From assembly GCF_032452875.1 (NCBI RefSeq), contig NC_083873.1, positions 71,235,987 to 71,299,986 on the forward strand: DNA of 64,000 nucleotides, written 5' to 3'. The translations under genes were made by a program, and so were the position numbers. The notes beneath the pieces were generated by a model, which searched no databases, was not told where the DNA came from, and saw only the letters and a list, made by a program, of their open reading frames with translations. Every line of letters starts with the position of its first letter. Within the stretch, counting starts at the first letter, position 1. The stretch comes from Bos javanicus (Eukaryota; Chordata; Mammalia; Artiodactyla; Bovidae). Of the stretch, positions 25,409-36,361 are shown piece after piece.

Positions 25409-25600
25409 CGTGTGGCTTGCGGCGGCTCCGGCTTCTTCCCTCCCCCACCCTGGAGTCCAGCTGCGGCGACTCGGAACCACTAGCCTTGCAGCGTCCTGAA
25501 GGCGCTGCGGCTCCCAGCTTTAGCAGCACCCTGAGGCTGAGTGGCGCCCCCAACCCACCCCCCCAAAATTTCACCGCTACAGCCGCCCTCAACTCCTCCC
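25409..25600 (-). other. CLOCK: Putative CLOCK non-coding exon 1
   Basis: On the minus strand a consensus 5' splice site, ACG|GTGAGGG, falls with the last exon base at 25409 and the GT at 25408-25407. It is preceded by GC-rich sequence with no need for a reading frame. The upstream limit (about 25600, near the C-rich tract 25590-25630) is a guess. In mammals the CLOCK start codon lies several exons downstream, so a purely untranslated first exon is expected. The call is inference from position, orientation and donor quality. An alternative upstream donor exists at 25710. Confidence 0.45.
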
Positions 25601-25638
25601 CCTCCCTTCCCTTCCCCTCCTCCACCGGCACCGGGACC

Positions 25639-25649
25639 ACGCATGCGCC
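25639..25649. promoter_or_regulatory. NRF1-like site 1
   Basis: ACGCATGCGCC matches the GC-rich palindrome bound by NRF1 in CpG-island promoters. Confidence 0.6.
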
Positions 25650-25704
25650 GCTCAGGCCAGCCTGCCGGCGGACGTCAGGCCCCAGGCCCACCCGGCGGGG
25701 CGCC

Positions 25705-25710
25705 ACTCAC
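25705..25710 (-). promoter_or_regulatory. Strong 5' splice site (GTGAGT) upstream of the main one
   Basis: The minus strand reads CTCCCG|GTGAGTGG, a near-perfect donor. About 60 bases upstream on the minus strand is a TATA-like GCTTAAAAAAGG (about 25783-25770), so a short alternative first exon of the same gene is possible. Confidence 0.4.
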
Positions 25711-25820
25711 CGGGAGCGCGCACGCGTCGGCGGCCAGATTTCCTTCGCGCTCTCGGTCTCGGGGGTTTCCTTTTTTAAGCCGGTAGCCGCAAGACTAGTC
25801 TGTGATTGCGCTCCCTCCCG

Positions 25821-25830
25821 GCGCATGCGT
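25821..25830. promoter_or_regulatory. NRF1-like site 2
   Basis: GCGCATGCGT, close to the NRF1 consensus (GCGCATGCGC). Confidence 0.6.
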
Positions 25831-25915
25831 AGTCAGTGACCCCCTGCGGGCTCCGACTGCCGGCGCTTTTCGTTCGTCCCTCCCCTCACTATCCCTTTCC
25901 CCGGTGCGTCTCGGT

Positions 25916-25924
25916 GCGCATGCG
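25916..25924. promoter_or_regulatory. NRF1-like site 3
   Basis: GCGCATGCG within TGCGCATGCGATG. It is the third such palindrome in under 300 bp. Confidence 0.6.
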
Positions 25925-26115
25925 ATGTGCTCCGTTAGGCAGCTCGGAGCTGCGATGGGGATCCCGGGCGCCGGAGGAGACTCCTGCTCCCTAGGGCTGC
26001 GCGTCTGCGCGGTCCGCGGCTGCCGCTGGGCGTGCAGGAAAGCCGAGATCTCCCCGGCGCCCCTTTCCTCGCACGGGTTACTGGAAAGCAGGGGGCGGGG
26101 GGCGGGGCCTGGTTA

Positions 26116-27995
26116 GCTGCGGAGGGTGCGGCGGGTCCCGGGAGTTCAGATCAGGGTGGCTTTGGCTTTTACCCTGGATGCGGGAAGCGAAGACAGAGGA
26201 GAGTTTCTTGTATGAGGGATCCCGAAGCCAAAAGGGACCTTGTCTTTCTCGAAAAGCAAATCACTTTGCCAATGCCAGGGGGAAAAAATCGGGCAGGCGA
26301 AAAGACTTTTCCCTCTCAGCCGGTGGCATCACTTGCGTTTCGTCTCTTGGGACGGGAAGAGGGCATTTGTGAAGGTGACTGGCACTCCAGACTCCTCCTC
26401 TTTCTTCTCCTGGAAGTGCACTGCTTTAGTCGCTTCTTTTTGGAGAGTGGGCCTGGGGAGACCGGACATGAGTCCTTGGCTGGAGGGCCGAGGCCAAAGA
26501 AGATAACGGACGTGCTCCTTTGGAGATTTTTATCTAGCCTTAAGGAAGATGGGAGATAAACCAGGATCCTAGCTTGTACCTTCCTTCCCTTGTAGAAAAA
26601 CGTGTGAATATTTTCCCCCTTATCTTAGGGGGAAATTACTTGATGGTTAAGACAGTTGGTCCACAAGGGAAAGCAGCTTTCAGTAGCTAAAAATTATTGG
26701 GAAAAAGTCTACAGTCCTAATTCCTAGTAGTTTTCATATTTTAATGATTGTTCTTTGAATTTGAAATAGAAGCCATTTTTTTCTTCTTTCAAAAAAACTG
26801 TTGTGACTATAAAATCCTCCCTCAAAGGTAACATTCATCTCAGTGAACACTTAAGATTCTTGCTGTGTACTCAAGAGAAAAAAAACATCGAAACTGAGGG
26901 ACTGTTCAGATCAGACCAGAGGATTCTGTCCGGAATGGGAGAGCGTGATAGAGTCATCATATAGCAGACAAGATTTTAGTAGACATTGTTTCCTGTTTAG
27001 CATTCATTCCCTATTCTGATCATTTCCTTTGGAGAACTATCCTTTCTTCACTCTCAGACCATTTGGCTGGGGCAGGACTCCAGAGGAAAATACATTTGAG
27101 TTAATCCTCTACCTTAGTTTGGATTTAACTAAGAAGGGTGATCTCTTTTCCAATGGAGTTAAGTCTGCAGAAATGGAAGCCTGAACACATCTTCCTACTC
27201 ACAGATTCTGAGAAAGAAGGCAACGTGGAATAAAGCAGGTTCAAAAACGGAGATTTGGCCTGGAGACACATTGGATGCATAGAAGCCGTTGTGGACTAGA
27301 TAACTCTGGAAATTTCAGTTAAGTTAGTCAATAAATTCTTAACATGTATTCATTGCTTAAACCAGTGAGAGGTTGTCTGTCACTTGCCATCATAAATTCT
27401 CACAGTGGTAGCAAGAGAGGAGGCAAGATTAATAATACTGATTAGGAAGGTTTCAGTTAGACAAGAGGCTTTGAATGCTTTTCCCAGGATGTGGACGTTT
27501 GGATTTTCTAGAGAAAGTGATCTCTCTTCATATTCTGCATCATATCTTCAAAAATACCTTTGCCCCTTTTAATGGTTCCATGGTCCTCTTAGTCACTAGA
27601 AACACATCATGTTCATCTTTGATTCCTTCCTCTCTCATTTTCTGTATTTAATCATTTACTAACACCTGTTGATAGTCCCATTTTTCTGCTCAGTCTTCTG
27701 CCACTACTCAAACATTTCCCATGATTCAGTTCACAACTTAATCTTTCTCCCCATACTCTCCAAGAAGAAAACTGTACCACATATTTTTAATCACATTTCC
27801 AACTTCCAGATTCCACTTTTCCCTAAAACAAAAACCTCGCCTCATAGTTTGTCCCCTAGCCTAAATCCTCTCCTTGAACACAATTTATCTAACTCAAATA
27901 TTCTGCTCACTTCTTCTTGTCTGCCTTGGTATAATTTAAAAGGAACATTTCCAACTCCATTCCTAACTGGTTTCCACAGTTGATGTCTTGATGGA
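26116..27995. other. Intergenic stretch
   Basis: The G+C level falls from the island into unique sequence. A 175-codon plus-strand ORF (26032-26559) starts in the island and has no recognisable domain. About 27600-27720 may be the 5' part of an L2 copy ('gattccttcctctctc'). No gene is supported. Confidence 0.45.
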
Positions 27996-27999
27996 AGCA

Positions 28000-28170
28000 A
28001 TATAGATAGCATAGTGGCTAAAATACAGAATTGGAAACTTACTGCCAGGATTTATCCCGGCCCCACCACTTAATATCTGCATGACTTTGAGTCTGTTCTT
28101 CAGTTTCCTCATCTGTCAAATGAGGGTAATATCATGTCTCAGGATAATTGAGAGAAGATAGAAAAGGTAG
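28000..28170 (+). mobile_element. MIR SINE
   Basis: 'gcatagtggctaaaatacag', 'cccggccccaccacttaat', 'cttcagtttcctcatctgtcaaatgagggtaat': forward MIR from head to core. Confidence 0.9.
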
Positions 28171-28175
28171 ATGGA

Positions 28176-28176
<1 letters not shown>

Positions 28177-28222
<46 letters not shown>
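28177..28222. repeat. (TG)n microsatellite
   Basis: About 23 uninterrupted TG dinucleotides directly after the MIR. Confidence 0.97.
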
Positions 28223-28223
<1 letters not shown>

Positions 28224-28549
28224 CAGTACCTGGTACATAAAAAATCCCATATTAGTAGTGGCTATTAATAATGTTGCTTTTTATGTAGTTCTTGCATCTC
28301 TTGCTCAATTTCTTCCCCTAGTTCTCTGAGACCCTATGTCCTTTCTGTTTTTTCATAATACTCTTATCCACCCTTTCCTTGACGTTCCCACTTTTACTAC
28401 TACAGTTTCAGGTAAATAGGAACATGGGAAGCTTGATATGCATAATAGGGAATATATTGTCAGGGTTTTGTTTTTTTTTTTTAAGAATTCTTCATGTTTT
28501 AGTCAATTACTTTTATCCTTTCTAGATCCTTTAAAAGGAAGGCAATAGT

Positions 28550-28710
28550 ATGATGTGATATTGAAGACTTTGTAATCAAAGGTCTAGGCTTCAATCCTGA
28601 CTAATACTAAGACACACTGAGCAAGTTAAATAATTTATTTGAGCATCAGGGTATTTATCTGTAAAGTCAGAAAAAAAGCATCTCAGAATTGTGATGATCA
28701 AATGTAAATT
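28550..28710 (+). mobile_element. MIR SINE, diverged
   Basis: 'ggcttcaatcctgactaatactaagacacactgagcaagttaaataatttatttgagcatcagggtatttatctgtaaagtcag' follows the MIR consensus with many changes. Confidence 0.65.
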
Positions 28711-28869
28711 ATAAACTACTACAGAAAGGTTAGCTGAAAAGGATGGTGGCTTTAGATTTTTATGCTTTGTTGTTGGAACTCTAGGAATGGTTGAAATGAC
28801 TCACAAATTTGTAACTACAGCCTACACCTAACCTTTGGGTTCTAAACACACATGTCCAATTGTCTCCCC

Positions 28870-29335
28870 AATGTCTCCTCTTGAATATCTCAAATACCTT
28901 GGATGCTTCCTTCAATCTGTTCTCCACAAAGCAGCAAGAATATTCTTTTGAAAATATAAATGAAACCACATGTTCCTACTTAAAATCCTTATTATTTCCC
29001 ATTATATCTAAATTCCTAGTTGTGGCCATAATACCTCTTTGATCTAGCCCCCTCTATGTCTCCAACTTCATGTCCTACCATTTTTCTCTTTTCCCATAAC
29101 ACTTCCACCCAGAAACTTCCTCAAGTTTCTTGCGAATCTCTGTATTCTCAAGCTTTGATACATGCCGTGCACTTACCTGGACCACCCTCCTACCTTTTCT
29201 CCTGGCTGGTTCCTCTTCAGTCTTCATGTCTCAAAGATCTAACTACCCTATTTAAGATGTTTCCCTCCTACCTCTCACCTGCCATCCACCAACATAGTAC
29301 CCACAATTATTCTCTATTTTTTAAAATATTTCTTT
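28870..29335 (+). mobile_element. L2 LINE 3' region
   Basis: 'caatctgttctccacaaagcagcaagaatattctttt', 'ttgatctagccccctctatgtctcc', 'ctggctggttcctcttcagtcttcatgtctcaaag' track the L2 3' end in order. The 111-codon ORF across it is incidental. Confidence 0.75.
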
Positions 29336-29399
29336 TCTTATCTATTAACTATCTTCCCCCCAAACCCTGCCGCACTGTCACCACATGGTAAATCCCAAG

Positions 29400-29733
29400 A
29401 GTCAAGAACCCTGTGTTTTCTTCATCACTGTACATGCAGCATTCATTTCAATGCTTGAGTTAAACGAAAAAAAAAAATGAATGAAATGAAAGGTGAAACA
29501 TGCCAGAAGATTTTTGGGATCACTCTTATATTCCAAGTTGTGATTGTAAGCAGACTGTAGTCTTGTCAGGAGGTAAACTTAGCAACGTGTTTTAAAGTAC
29601 AAAGGAGAGATAAACTGAAAATAGTGAAACACTAGTATGAGACTGCTGAAGGAGGTCCACAATAGGGAACAAGAACATGCAGCACTCACCCTCTAAACAG
29701 CTGCCCACATTTGAAGCAGATGGTCCTTCAGCC
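29400..29733. other. Intergenic stretch
   Basis: Short A-run at 29468-29478. No gene or repeat recognised. Confidence 0.45.
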
Positions 29734-29735
29734 CG

Positions 29736-29945
29736 GCTTCCCTGGTGGCTCAGACGGTAAAGAATCTGCCTGCAATGGAGGAGATGCAAGAGATATAGTT
29801 TCAATCCCTGGGTGGGGAAGATCTCCTGGAGAAGGAAATGGCAACCCACTCCAGTATTCTTGCCTGGGAAATCCCATGGACAGAGGAGCCTGGCAGGCTA
29901 CAGTCCATGGGGTTGCAGTGAGTCGGACACAAATGACACACATGC
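29736..29945 (+). mobile_element. Bov-tA SINE
   Basis: 'ggcttccctggtggctcagacggtaaagaatctgcc' to 'gtcggacacaaatgacac'. Confidence 0.94.
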
Positions 29946-30057
29946 ACATTCCTTCAGTCAGGACCAAAAGCTGGACAAAACTGGACTTCACATGGTCAAA
30001 ACCTCCAACCCCTACTTTCAGGCCATATTAGTAAGACACAAGGGAAGAGGAGGATAA

Positions 30058-32246
30058 GAGAATCATTGGAGCCACAAGCAAAAACAAGACCAGGAGCTGA
30101 CTGTGGCTCAGACCATGAACTCCTTATTGCCAAATTCAGACTTAAATTGAAGAAAGTAGGGAAAACCACTAGACCATTCAGGTATGACCTAAATCAAATC
30201 CCTTATGATTATATAGTGGAAGTGAGAAATAGATTTAAGGGCCTAGATCTGATAGAGTGCCTGATGAACTATGGAATGAGGTTCATGACATTGTACAGCA
30301 GACAGGGATCAAGACCATCCCCATGGAAAAGAAATGCAAAAAAGTAAAATGGCTGTCTGAGGAGGTCTTACAAATAGCTGTGAAAAGAAGGGAAGCGAAA
30401 AGTAAAGGAGAAAAGAAAAGATATAAGCATCTGAATGCAGAGTTCCAAAGAATAGCAAGAAGAAATAAGAAAGCCTTCCTTAGCGATCAATGCAAAGAAG
30501 TAGAGGAAAACAACAGAATGGGAAAGACTAGGGATCTCTTCAGGAAATCAGAGATACCAAAGGAACATTTCATGCAAAGATGGGCTCAATACAGGACAGA
30601 AATGGTATGGACCTAACAGAAGCAGAAGATATTAAGAAGAGGTGACAAGAATACACAGAAGAACTGTATAAAAAACATCTTCATGACCCAGATAATCATG
30701 ATGGTGTGATCACTGACCTAGAGCCAGACATCCTGGAATGTGAAGTCAAATGGGCCTTAGAAAGCATCACTACGAACAAAGCTAGTGGAGGTGATGGAAT
30801 TCCAGTTGAGCTATTTCAAATCCTGAAAGATGATGCTGTGAAAGTGCTGCACTCAATACGCCAGCAAATTTGGAAAACTCAGCAGTGGCCACAGGACTGG
30901 AAAAGGTCAGTTTTCATGCCAATCCCAAAGAAAGGCAATGCCAAAGAATGCTCAAACTACCGCACAATTGCACTCATCTCACACGCTAGTAAAGTAATGC
31001 TCAAAATTCTCCAAGCCAGGCTTCAGCAATACCTGAACCGTGAACTTCCTGATATTCAAGCTGGTTTTAGAAAAGGCAGAGGAACCAGAGATCAAATTGC
31101 CAACATCCGCTGGATCATCAAAAAAGCAAGAGAGTTCCAGGAAAACATCTATTTCTGCTATATTGACTATGCCGAAGCCTTTGACTGTGTGGATCACAAT
31201 AAACTGTGGACAATTCTGAAAGAGATGGGAATACCAGACCACCTGATCTGCCTCTTGAGAAGTTTGTATGCAGGTCAGGAAACAACAGTTAGAACATGGA
31301 CATGGAACAACAACTGATTCCAAACAGGAAAAGGAGTACGTCAAGGCTGTATATTGTCACCCTGTTTATTTAACTTATATGCAGAGTACATCATGAGAAA
31401 CACTGGACTGGAAGAAACACAAGCTGGAATCAAGATTGCCAGGAGAAATATCAATAACCTCAGATATGCAGATGACACCACCCTTATGGCAGAAAGTGAA
31501 GAGGAACTCAAAAGCCTCTTGATGAAAGTCAAAGTGGAGAGTGAAAAAGTTGGCTTAAAGCTCAACATTTAGAAAATGAAGATCATTTCATCCTGTCCCA
31601 TCACTTCATGGGAAATAGATGAGGAAACAGTGTAAACAGTGTCAGACTTTACTTTGGGGGGCTCCAAAATCACTGCAGATGGTGACTGCAGCCATGAAAT
31701 TCAAAGACGCTTACTCCTTGGAAGGAAAGTTATGACCAACCTAGATAGTATATTCAAAAGCAGAGACATTACTTTGCCAACAAAGGTCCGTCTAGTCAAG
31801 GCTATGGTTTTTCCTGTGGTCATGTATGGATATGAGAGTTGGACTGTGAAGAAGGCTGAGCGCCGAAGAATTGATGCTTTTGAACTGTGGTGTTGGAGAA
31901 GCCTCTTGAGAGTCCCTTGGACTGCAAGGAGATCCAACCAGTCCATTCTGAAGGAGATCAGCCCTGGGATTTCTTTGGAAGGAATGATGCTAAAGCTGAA
32001 ACTCCAGTACTTTGGCCACCTCATGCAAAGAGTTGACTCATTGGAAAAGACTCTGATGCTGGGAGGGATTGGGGGCAAGAGGAGAAGGGGACGACAGAGG
32101 ATGAGATGGCTGGATGGCATCACTGACTCAATGGACGTGAGTCTGAGTGAACTCCGGGAGTTGGTGATGGACAGGGAGGCCTGGCGTGCTGTGATTCATG
32201 GGGTCACAAAGAGTCGGACACAACTGAGCAACTGATCTGATCTGAT
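30058..32246 (+). mobile_element. BovB LINE, 2.2 kb, 5'-truncated, broken
   Basis: Begins in the C-terminal end of the endonuclease (the conserved CGSDHELL at about 30104-30127, containing the catalytic SDH triplet), then a linker and the RT domain. RT motif A (F-YIDYAEAFD) lies near 31150-31185 and YADD near 31467-31478. It ends in 'gatctgatctgat'. The frame is split by stops at about 30616, 31315 and 31572, so no active protein is possible. RTE elements normally encode APE-type endonuclease plus RT; here the endonuclease N-terminal part is gone. Confidence 0.95.
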
Positions 32247-32285
32247 GGCTTTTCCTTTGCTTTTTATTCCCCCACCCGACTCCAA

Positions 32286-32466
32286 GTTGGGCTTCCTTGG
32301 TGGCTCAGACAGAAAGAATCTGCTTACGATGCGGGAGACCTGGGTGCTATCCCTGGAGGAGGGCATGGCAACCCACTCCAGTATTCTTGTCTGGAGAATT
32401 CCATGGAAGAGCCTGGCGTCCATGGGGTGAGAGAGAGTCAGACACAACTGAGCAACTAAGCACAGC
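32286..32466 (+). mobile_element. Bov-tA SINE with internal deletions
   Basis: 'gggcttccttggtggctcagacagaaagaatctgc' to 'gacacaactgagcaactaagc'. The B-box region is damaged ('gggtgctatccctggagg'). Confidence 0.88.
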
Positions 32467-33194
32467 TCACTCCGAGTTAAGTGAACAAGGCTCCAACAGA
32501 ATCGGCTAGAGAAACTGGAATGACTAAGGAGAGACTGGTATCTCTTCCCTTTCAGATTTGTTGATCCGCCCTGCATCTACCTGTGTGAACAGGAAGATAG
32601 AGACTTGGGGAGAAACAGTTGGAGGAAGTGGGCTAAAGTGTACTCCTACAGTTTGGCATGGCCATGAAGTTTCTACAGAGTCCATCCATGCTGATAGAAA
32701 GTACTGTCCAGGTTTGAACCATTTTGACACCTACTGGGAAAAGAAATTCTAGCAACAAGAGGCAGGATATACTTCAAGGAGTGGGAACTGAGAGAGATCA
32801 AGAGAGAGAGAGAGCCGCAGGCTGATCTCATATCAAGGAACTGTGCAGTGGAGTGGCTGCCTCTGAGTTTCTAGGAGAACTCAATGTGCCCATTAAAGAG
32901 CGAACACTTTAATGCAATATGGATAGTACTTACCTAGTTAAGAGAAATGTATGTCTTTCTTCCCTAGTCTCCCTTCCAGTCCCCAACACCACAGAAGATG
33001 GGTCTTGAAAAGAGAGGGAAATAATTGGCTAAAAACAACTCCACCTTCCCTCTTGAGTTCCTGAATCACAAGGTCAGCCATAGAACATTTGCCTGGGAAC
33101 TGATATTGAAGCTTGAAACTAGACAGACTTTTAATAACCAAAAGTGTGAAAGAAGAGTTAAAGAATATGCTCAAGATGTCTTTAGGGGACTTGC
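32467..33194. other. Intergenic stretch
   Basis: Short GA-rich tract at about 32797-32815. No gene recognised. Confidence 0.45.
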
Positions 33195-33330
33195 TACCAG
33201 TGCTGCTTAATCACCTAAGGATTTCATTAAAACAAAAATTGCAGTTCAGCTAGGCTGGGATGAGGCCAGAGACTGCATTTCTAACAAGCTCCCTGGGGAT
33301 GCTGCTGATTCTAGGATCACACTTTGACAA
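33195..33330 (-). mobile_element. MER5A-like hAT-Charlie remnant
   Basis: 'gactgcatttctaacaagctccctggggatgctgctgattctaggatcacactttgaca' resembles the reverse complement of a common old hAT-Charlie MITE. Confidence 0.6.
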
Positions 33331-33933
33331 AATAGGCACTATACAGCAGGAGAGGGAGTTTCAATGGTTGGCAGAAAAGAACAGAGAAAAATATTAGGAA
33401 GGTTATATGAAATACACATTTTTGTAGATCAAAAACATTTGAATATTTAAAATTTCCCAAAAAAATCACAAAAATTCATTCAATAAAATGTGAAACACAT
33501 TATTAAATAATTTCCCCACATTCTAACAAATACTTATACCCCACTTAAATAAGAATGTATAAATCAAGTAGGATATGAACTAGTACTGATCTACACTGGC
33601 AAGCATGAGTACTTGCTAGAAGCGTGTGTTTGTGTGCATTATTTGAAAAAGGCTGAGGCTGGAATCAAAACCAGCCACCTCTATTATGCTATAATTTTAT
33701 GAATTTTACAAATGTTTAAGTTTTCATGAACTGTGCTTATGTATAGAAACTACTGCCACCTGGTGGATTTGAGTTAAAAAAAAGAAGTATGAATCTTTTT
33801 ATTCAAACATCTTAAATACTATTACTACTTCCTCTGCTAATTTTAACTCAAAAAAGAAAATAGGTAAATATGATGGATTTACTAAAAAAAAAATTGCATT
33901 TGGGGGAACCTTTTGCATTCGGTTTCAATTGGA
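33331..33933. other. Intergenic stretch
   Basis: AT-rich with nothing recognised. Confidence 0.45.
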
Positions 33934-33945
33934 AGGGAAATAATG

Positions 33946-34150
33946 AATGCTAGTTGCTTAGCTGGGTCTGACTCTTTGCGACCCCATGGACTGTAGCCCA
34001 CCAGGCTCCTCTGTCTGTGGGACTCTTCAGGCCAGAACACTGGAATGGATTGCCATTCCCTTCTCCAGGGGATCTTTCAGACCCAGGAATTGAACCTGGG
34101 TCTCCCACATTGCAGGCAGATTCTTTACCACCTGAGCCACCAGGGAAGTC
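33946..34150 (-). mobile_element. Bov-tA SINE with 12-bp target duplication
   Basis: Exact 'agggaaataatg' repeats at 33934-33945 and 34151-34162 flank a reversed Bov-tA ending 'gagccaccagggaagtc'. Confidence 0.95.
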
Positions 34151-34162
34151 AGGGAAATAATG

Positions 34163-34521
34163 TCTATACTTATATGCATTAGATGGCATTAAAGTTACAT
34201 TTTAACTTTATGATTAATATGGTTTTTCCTTTAATTTCCACAGCTGTTTTATTGTCAATAGGAATCTTTCCATCCATTTTGTTAAAGACTCTTAGAAGTT
34301 GGACCTTATAGGTAATTATTTCTCTGATATGTGTGCTAACGCTATAATAAAGACCATTGTGTGCAACTCCCAACTTTGCTTCTCAACGTTTCCTCCCTTC
34401 ATCCAAATGTGTATATTTTCAAAAGCCTTTCTTTGCTATCTCAGAAGAGGGTCTTCCTAATTCTTTACAAAGTTAGATCATTTGATTTTACCTTATCTGA
34501 TAAAATAAATTATTACCACCT
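34163..34521. other. Intergenic stretch
   Basis: No gene or repeat recognised. Confidence 0.45.
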
Positions 34522-34532
34522 AACTCAGTGTG

Positions 34533-34633
34533 CTTGCCTTGAGAATCCCAGGGACAGGGGAACCTGGTGGGCTGCTGTCTATGGGGTCGCACAGAGTTGG
34601 ACACGACTGAAGTGACTTAGCAGCAGCAGCAGC
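34533..34633 (+). mobile_element. BovA 3' half with 11-bp target duplication
   Basis: Exact 'aactcagtgtg' at 34522-34532 and 34634-34644 flank a 5'-truncated unit ending in (AGC)n. Confidence 0.93.
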
Positions 34634-34659
34634 AACTCAGTGTGTGCTGAAAAGCAGAG

Positions 34660-35124
34660 TAAGCTGACAAGATTCGTATAGTCAAGGCTACGGTCTTCCC
34701 AGCAATCACGTTCAGCTGTGAGAGCTGGACCGTGAAGAAGGCAGAACACTAATGAATCGATGCCTTCGAACAGTGGTGCTAGAGAAGACTCCTGAAAGTC
34801 CCTTGGACAGCAAGGAGATCAAACCAGTCAATCTTAAGGGAAATCAACCCTGAATACTCATTGGAAGGAGGACTGATGCTGAAGCTGAAGCTCCAGTATT
34901 TTGGTCACCTGATGCAAACAGTTGATCTACTGGAAAAGTCCCTGATGCCAGGAAAGACTGAGGGCAGGAGAAGAAGAGGGTGCCAGAGGATGAGATGGCC
35001 AGATGGCATCACTGATGCAATGGACATGAACTTGGGCAAACTTTAGGAGATGGTGAGGGACAAGGAGGCCTGGTGTGCTGCAGTCCATGAGATCGTAAAC
35101 AACTGGGCGACTGAACAACAACAA
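34660..35124 (+). mobile_element. BovB LINE 3' fragment
   Basis: Encodes broken ORF2 C-terminus (LKLKLQYFGHLMQ...; an in-frame stop near 34749) and ends 'gactgaacaacaacaa'. Confidence 0.92.
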
Positions 35125-35237
35125 CTCAATCTGTATTTAACTTTCCCTCCACTTCATCATTCTCTGCTGCCTCTATGATCCCTATCTACCCCTAAGAACA
35201 CCAAATACCCTTTTCTGACTTCATGTTAAATTGCCTC

Positions 35238-35437
35238 GTGCATGCTAAGTCGCTTCAGTCACGTCCGACTCTGTGCAACCCTATGGGCTGTACCCACCAG
35301 GCTCCTCTGTCCATGGAATTCTCCAGGCAAGAATACTGGAGTGGGTTGCCATTCCCTTCTCCAGGGGATTTTCCTAACCCAGGGATTGTCTCTCATGTCT
35401 CCTGCACTCTTTACCACTAGCACCACCTGGGAAGTCC
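35238..35437 (-). mobile_element. Bov-tA SINE with 11-bp target duplication
   Basis: Exact 'taaattgcctc' repeats at 35227-35237 and 35438-35448. Confidence 0.94.
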
Positions 35438-35448
35438 TAAATTGCCTC

Positions 35449-36329
35449 AGTTTTCACCAATTTATTTTTGTAATCTAATCACTTAAACTTAGTCTGGATT
35501 CTCTCAAACACATCAGTGAATACCCAAAATCACAATGATGGGTCACCAGTACAAACAAACTAGAAGACTAGAATGTGTTGTTAAACAATTACATGCTGTA
35601 TTTAACACCATTTTCTCTAAAAGTGGTGTCAGTTATTAATCCAAGATTAAAACATGCTGCAGGTTCTGTAGTGTTATTTTCTCATGATGAATTCTTCTGA
35701 GATTACTATCAAAAGATATGTAAGCCTCACAATATACTTTTCTCACTTCTCATGATTTAGAAACTTACATGTTATACAGGTCTAATGATTCAATCACCTG
35801 TCTACTTAGTAAGCTAATACTTTCTAAAAATAATAGAACTATTAAAAATTATAACGAGTAGAGATGTTTCCTAGTACTTTTTAGAATCTTTAAATTGCAT
35901 TTTTCCATTGAGTGCTTAATTTTTTTAATAGGTAAGAGACTTCATAGAAAAAGCATATGGTCATAAATTTAAGTATTTTCACTCAGAGCCTCTAAATAAT
36001 AGACTTTAATATTTATTAAAGTAAATTAAATTCCATCATTCTTTTTCATCATTTTTATTCACATGCCTTTTTGGAAGTGATTATGTAACACAGAGGACTT
36101 GTAATATATTTGTTATTGTCCAAAAAGGAGCAGAAAAAGGATAAAGTACAGAAAAATATTAAGGGTTCATGACAAATTCTAGTTTTGTTGGAGGCAATAA
36201 ATATTCTGAAATATCTGGAAGTTTTTGTAATTACATATAAGCTATAATTCTAATATGAAAATGAAAATAAATTTATTTATAAATATTCTGATCTCTGATT
36301 ATAAAGGCAATGACAAAAACACTCCATAT
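35449..36329. other. Intergenic stretch downstream of PDCL2
   Basis: AT-rich, no repeat or gene recognised. PDCL2 transcription should end near its right-hand edge. Confidence 0.5.
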
Positions 36330-36347
36330 ATAAACACTTTAAAGCTG

Positions 36348-36353
36348 TTTATT
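36348..36353 (-). terminator. PDCL2: PDCL2 poly(A) signal AATAAA
   Basis: AATAAA on the minus strand starts only nine bases after the PDCL2 stop codon (TAG at 36364-36362). Cleavage would be expected near 36325-36340, giving an unusually short 3' UTR of a few tens of bases. Confidence 0.75.
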
Positions 36354-36361
36354 AAATATTT

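Larger units (their letters stand above)
24656..26115. promoter_or_regulatory. CLOCK: CpG island, inferred CLOCK promoter
   Basis: Dense CpG and high G+C over about 1.45 kb in an otherwise AT-rich window. This is the hallmark of a housekeeping-type promoter, and it is the only such island here. Mammalian synteny (CLOCK, then PDCL2, then NMU, all in one orientation) and its distance of about 10 kb from the PDCL2 3' end point to the CLOCK 5' end, transcribed toward lower coordinates. CLOCK is a bHLH-PAS transcription factor of the circadian clock. No coding CLOCK exon is present to confirm this. The island holds three NRF1-like palindromes, GC boxes near 26091-26108, an ACGTCA half-CRE at 25672-25677 and no obvious CACGTG E-box. 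ORFs in the island are long only because stop codons are rare in GC-rich DNA. Confidence 0.72.

Noticed and set aside
25053..25839. Overlapping 140-150-codon ORFs on both strands of the CpG island
   Set aside because: Low-complexity Pro/Ala/Arg/Gly translations expected from CpG-rich DNA; no family resemblance.
24656..26115. CACGTG E-box in the CLOCK island
   Set aside because: Only near matches such as ACGTG at about 25039 were seen; none is a full E-box.
26032..26559. 175-codon ORF as a protein-coding gene
   Set aside because: Lies in GC-rich island sequence where stops are rare, lacks any recognised domain and shows no exon structure.
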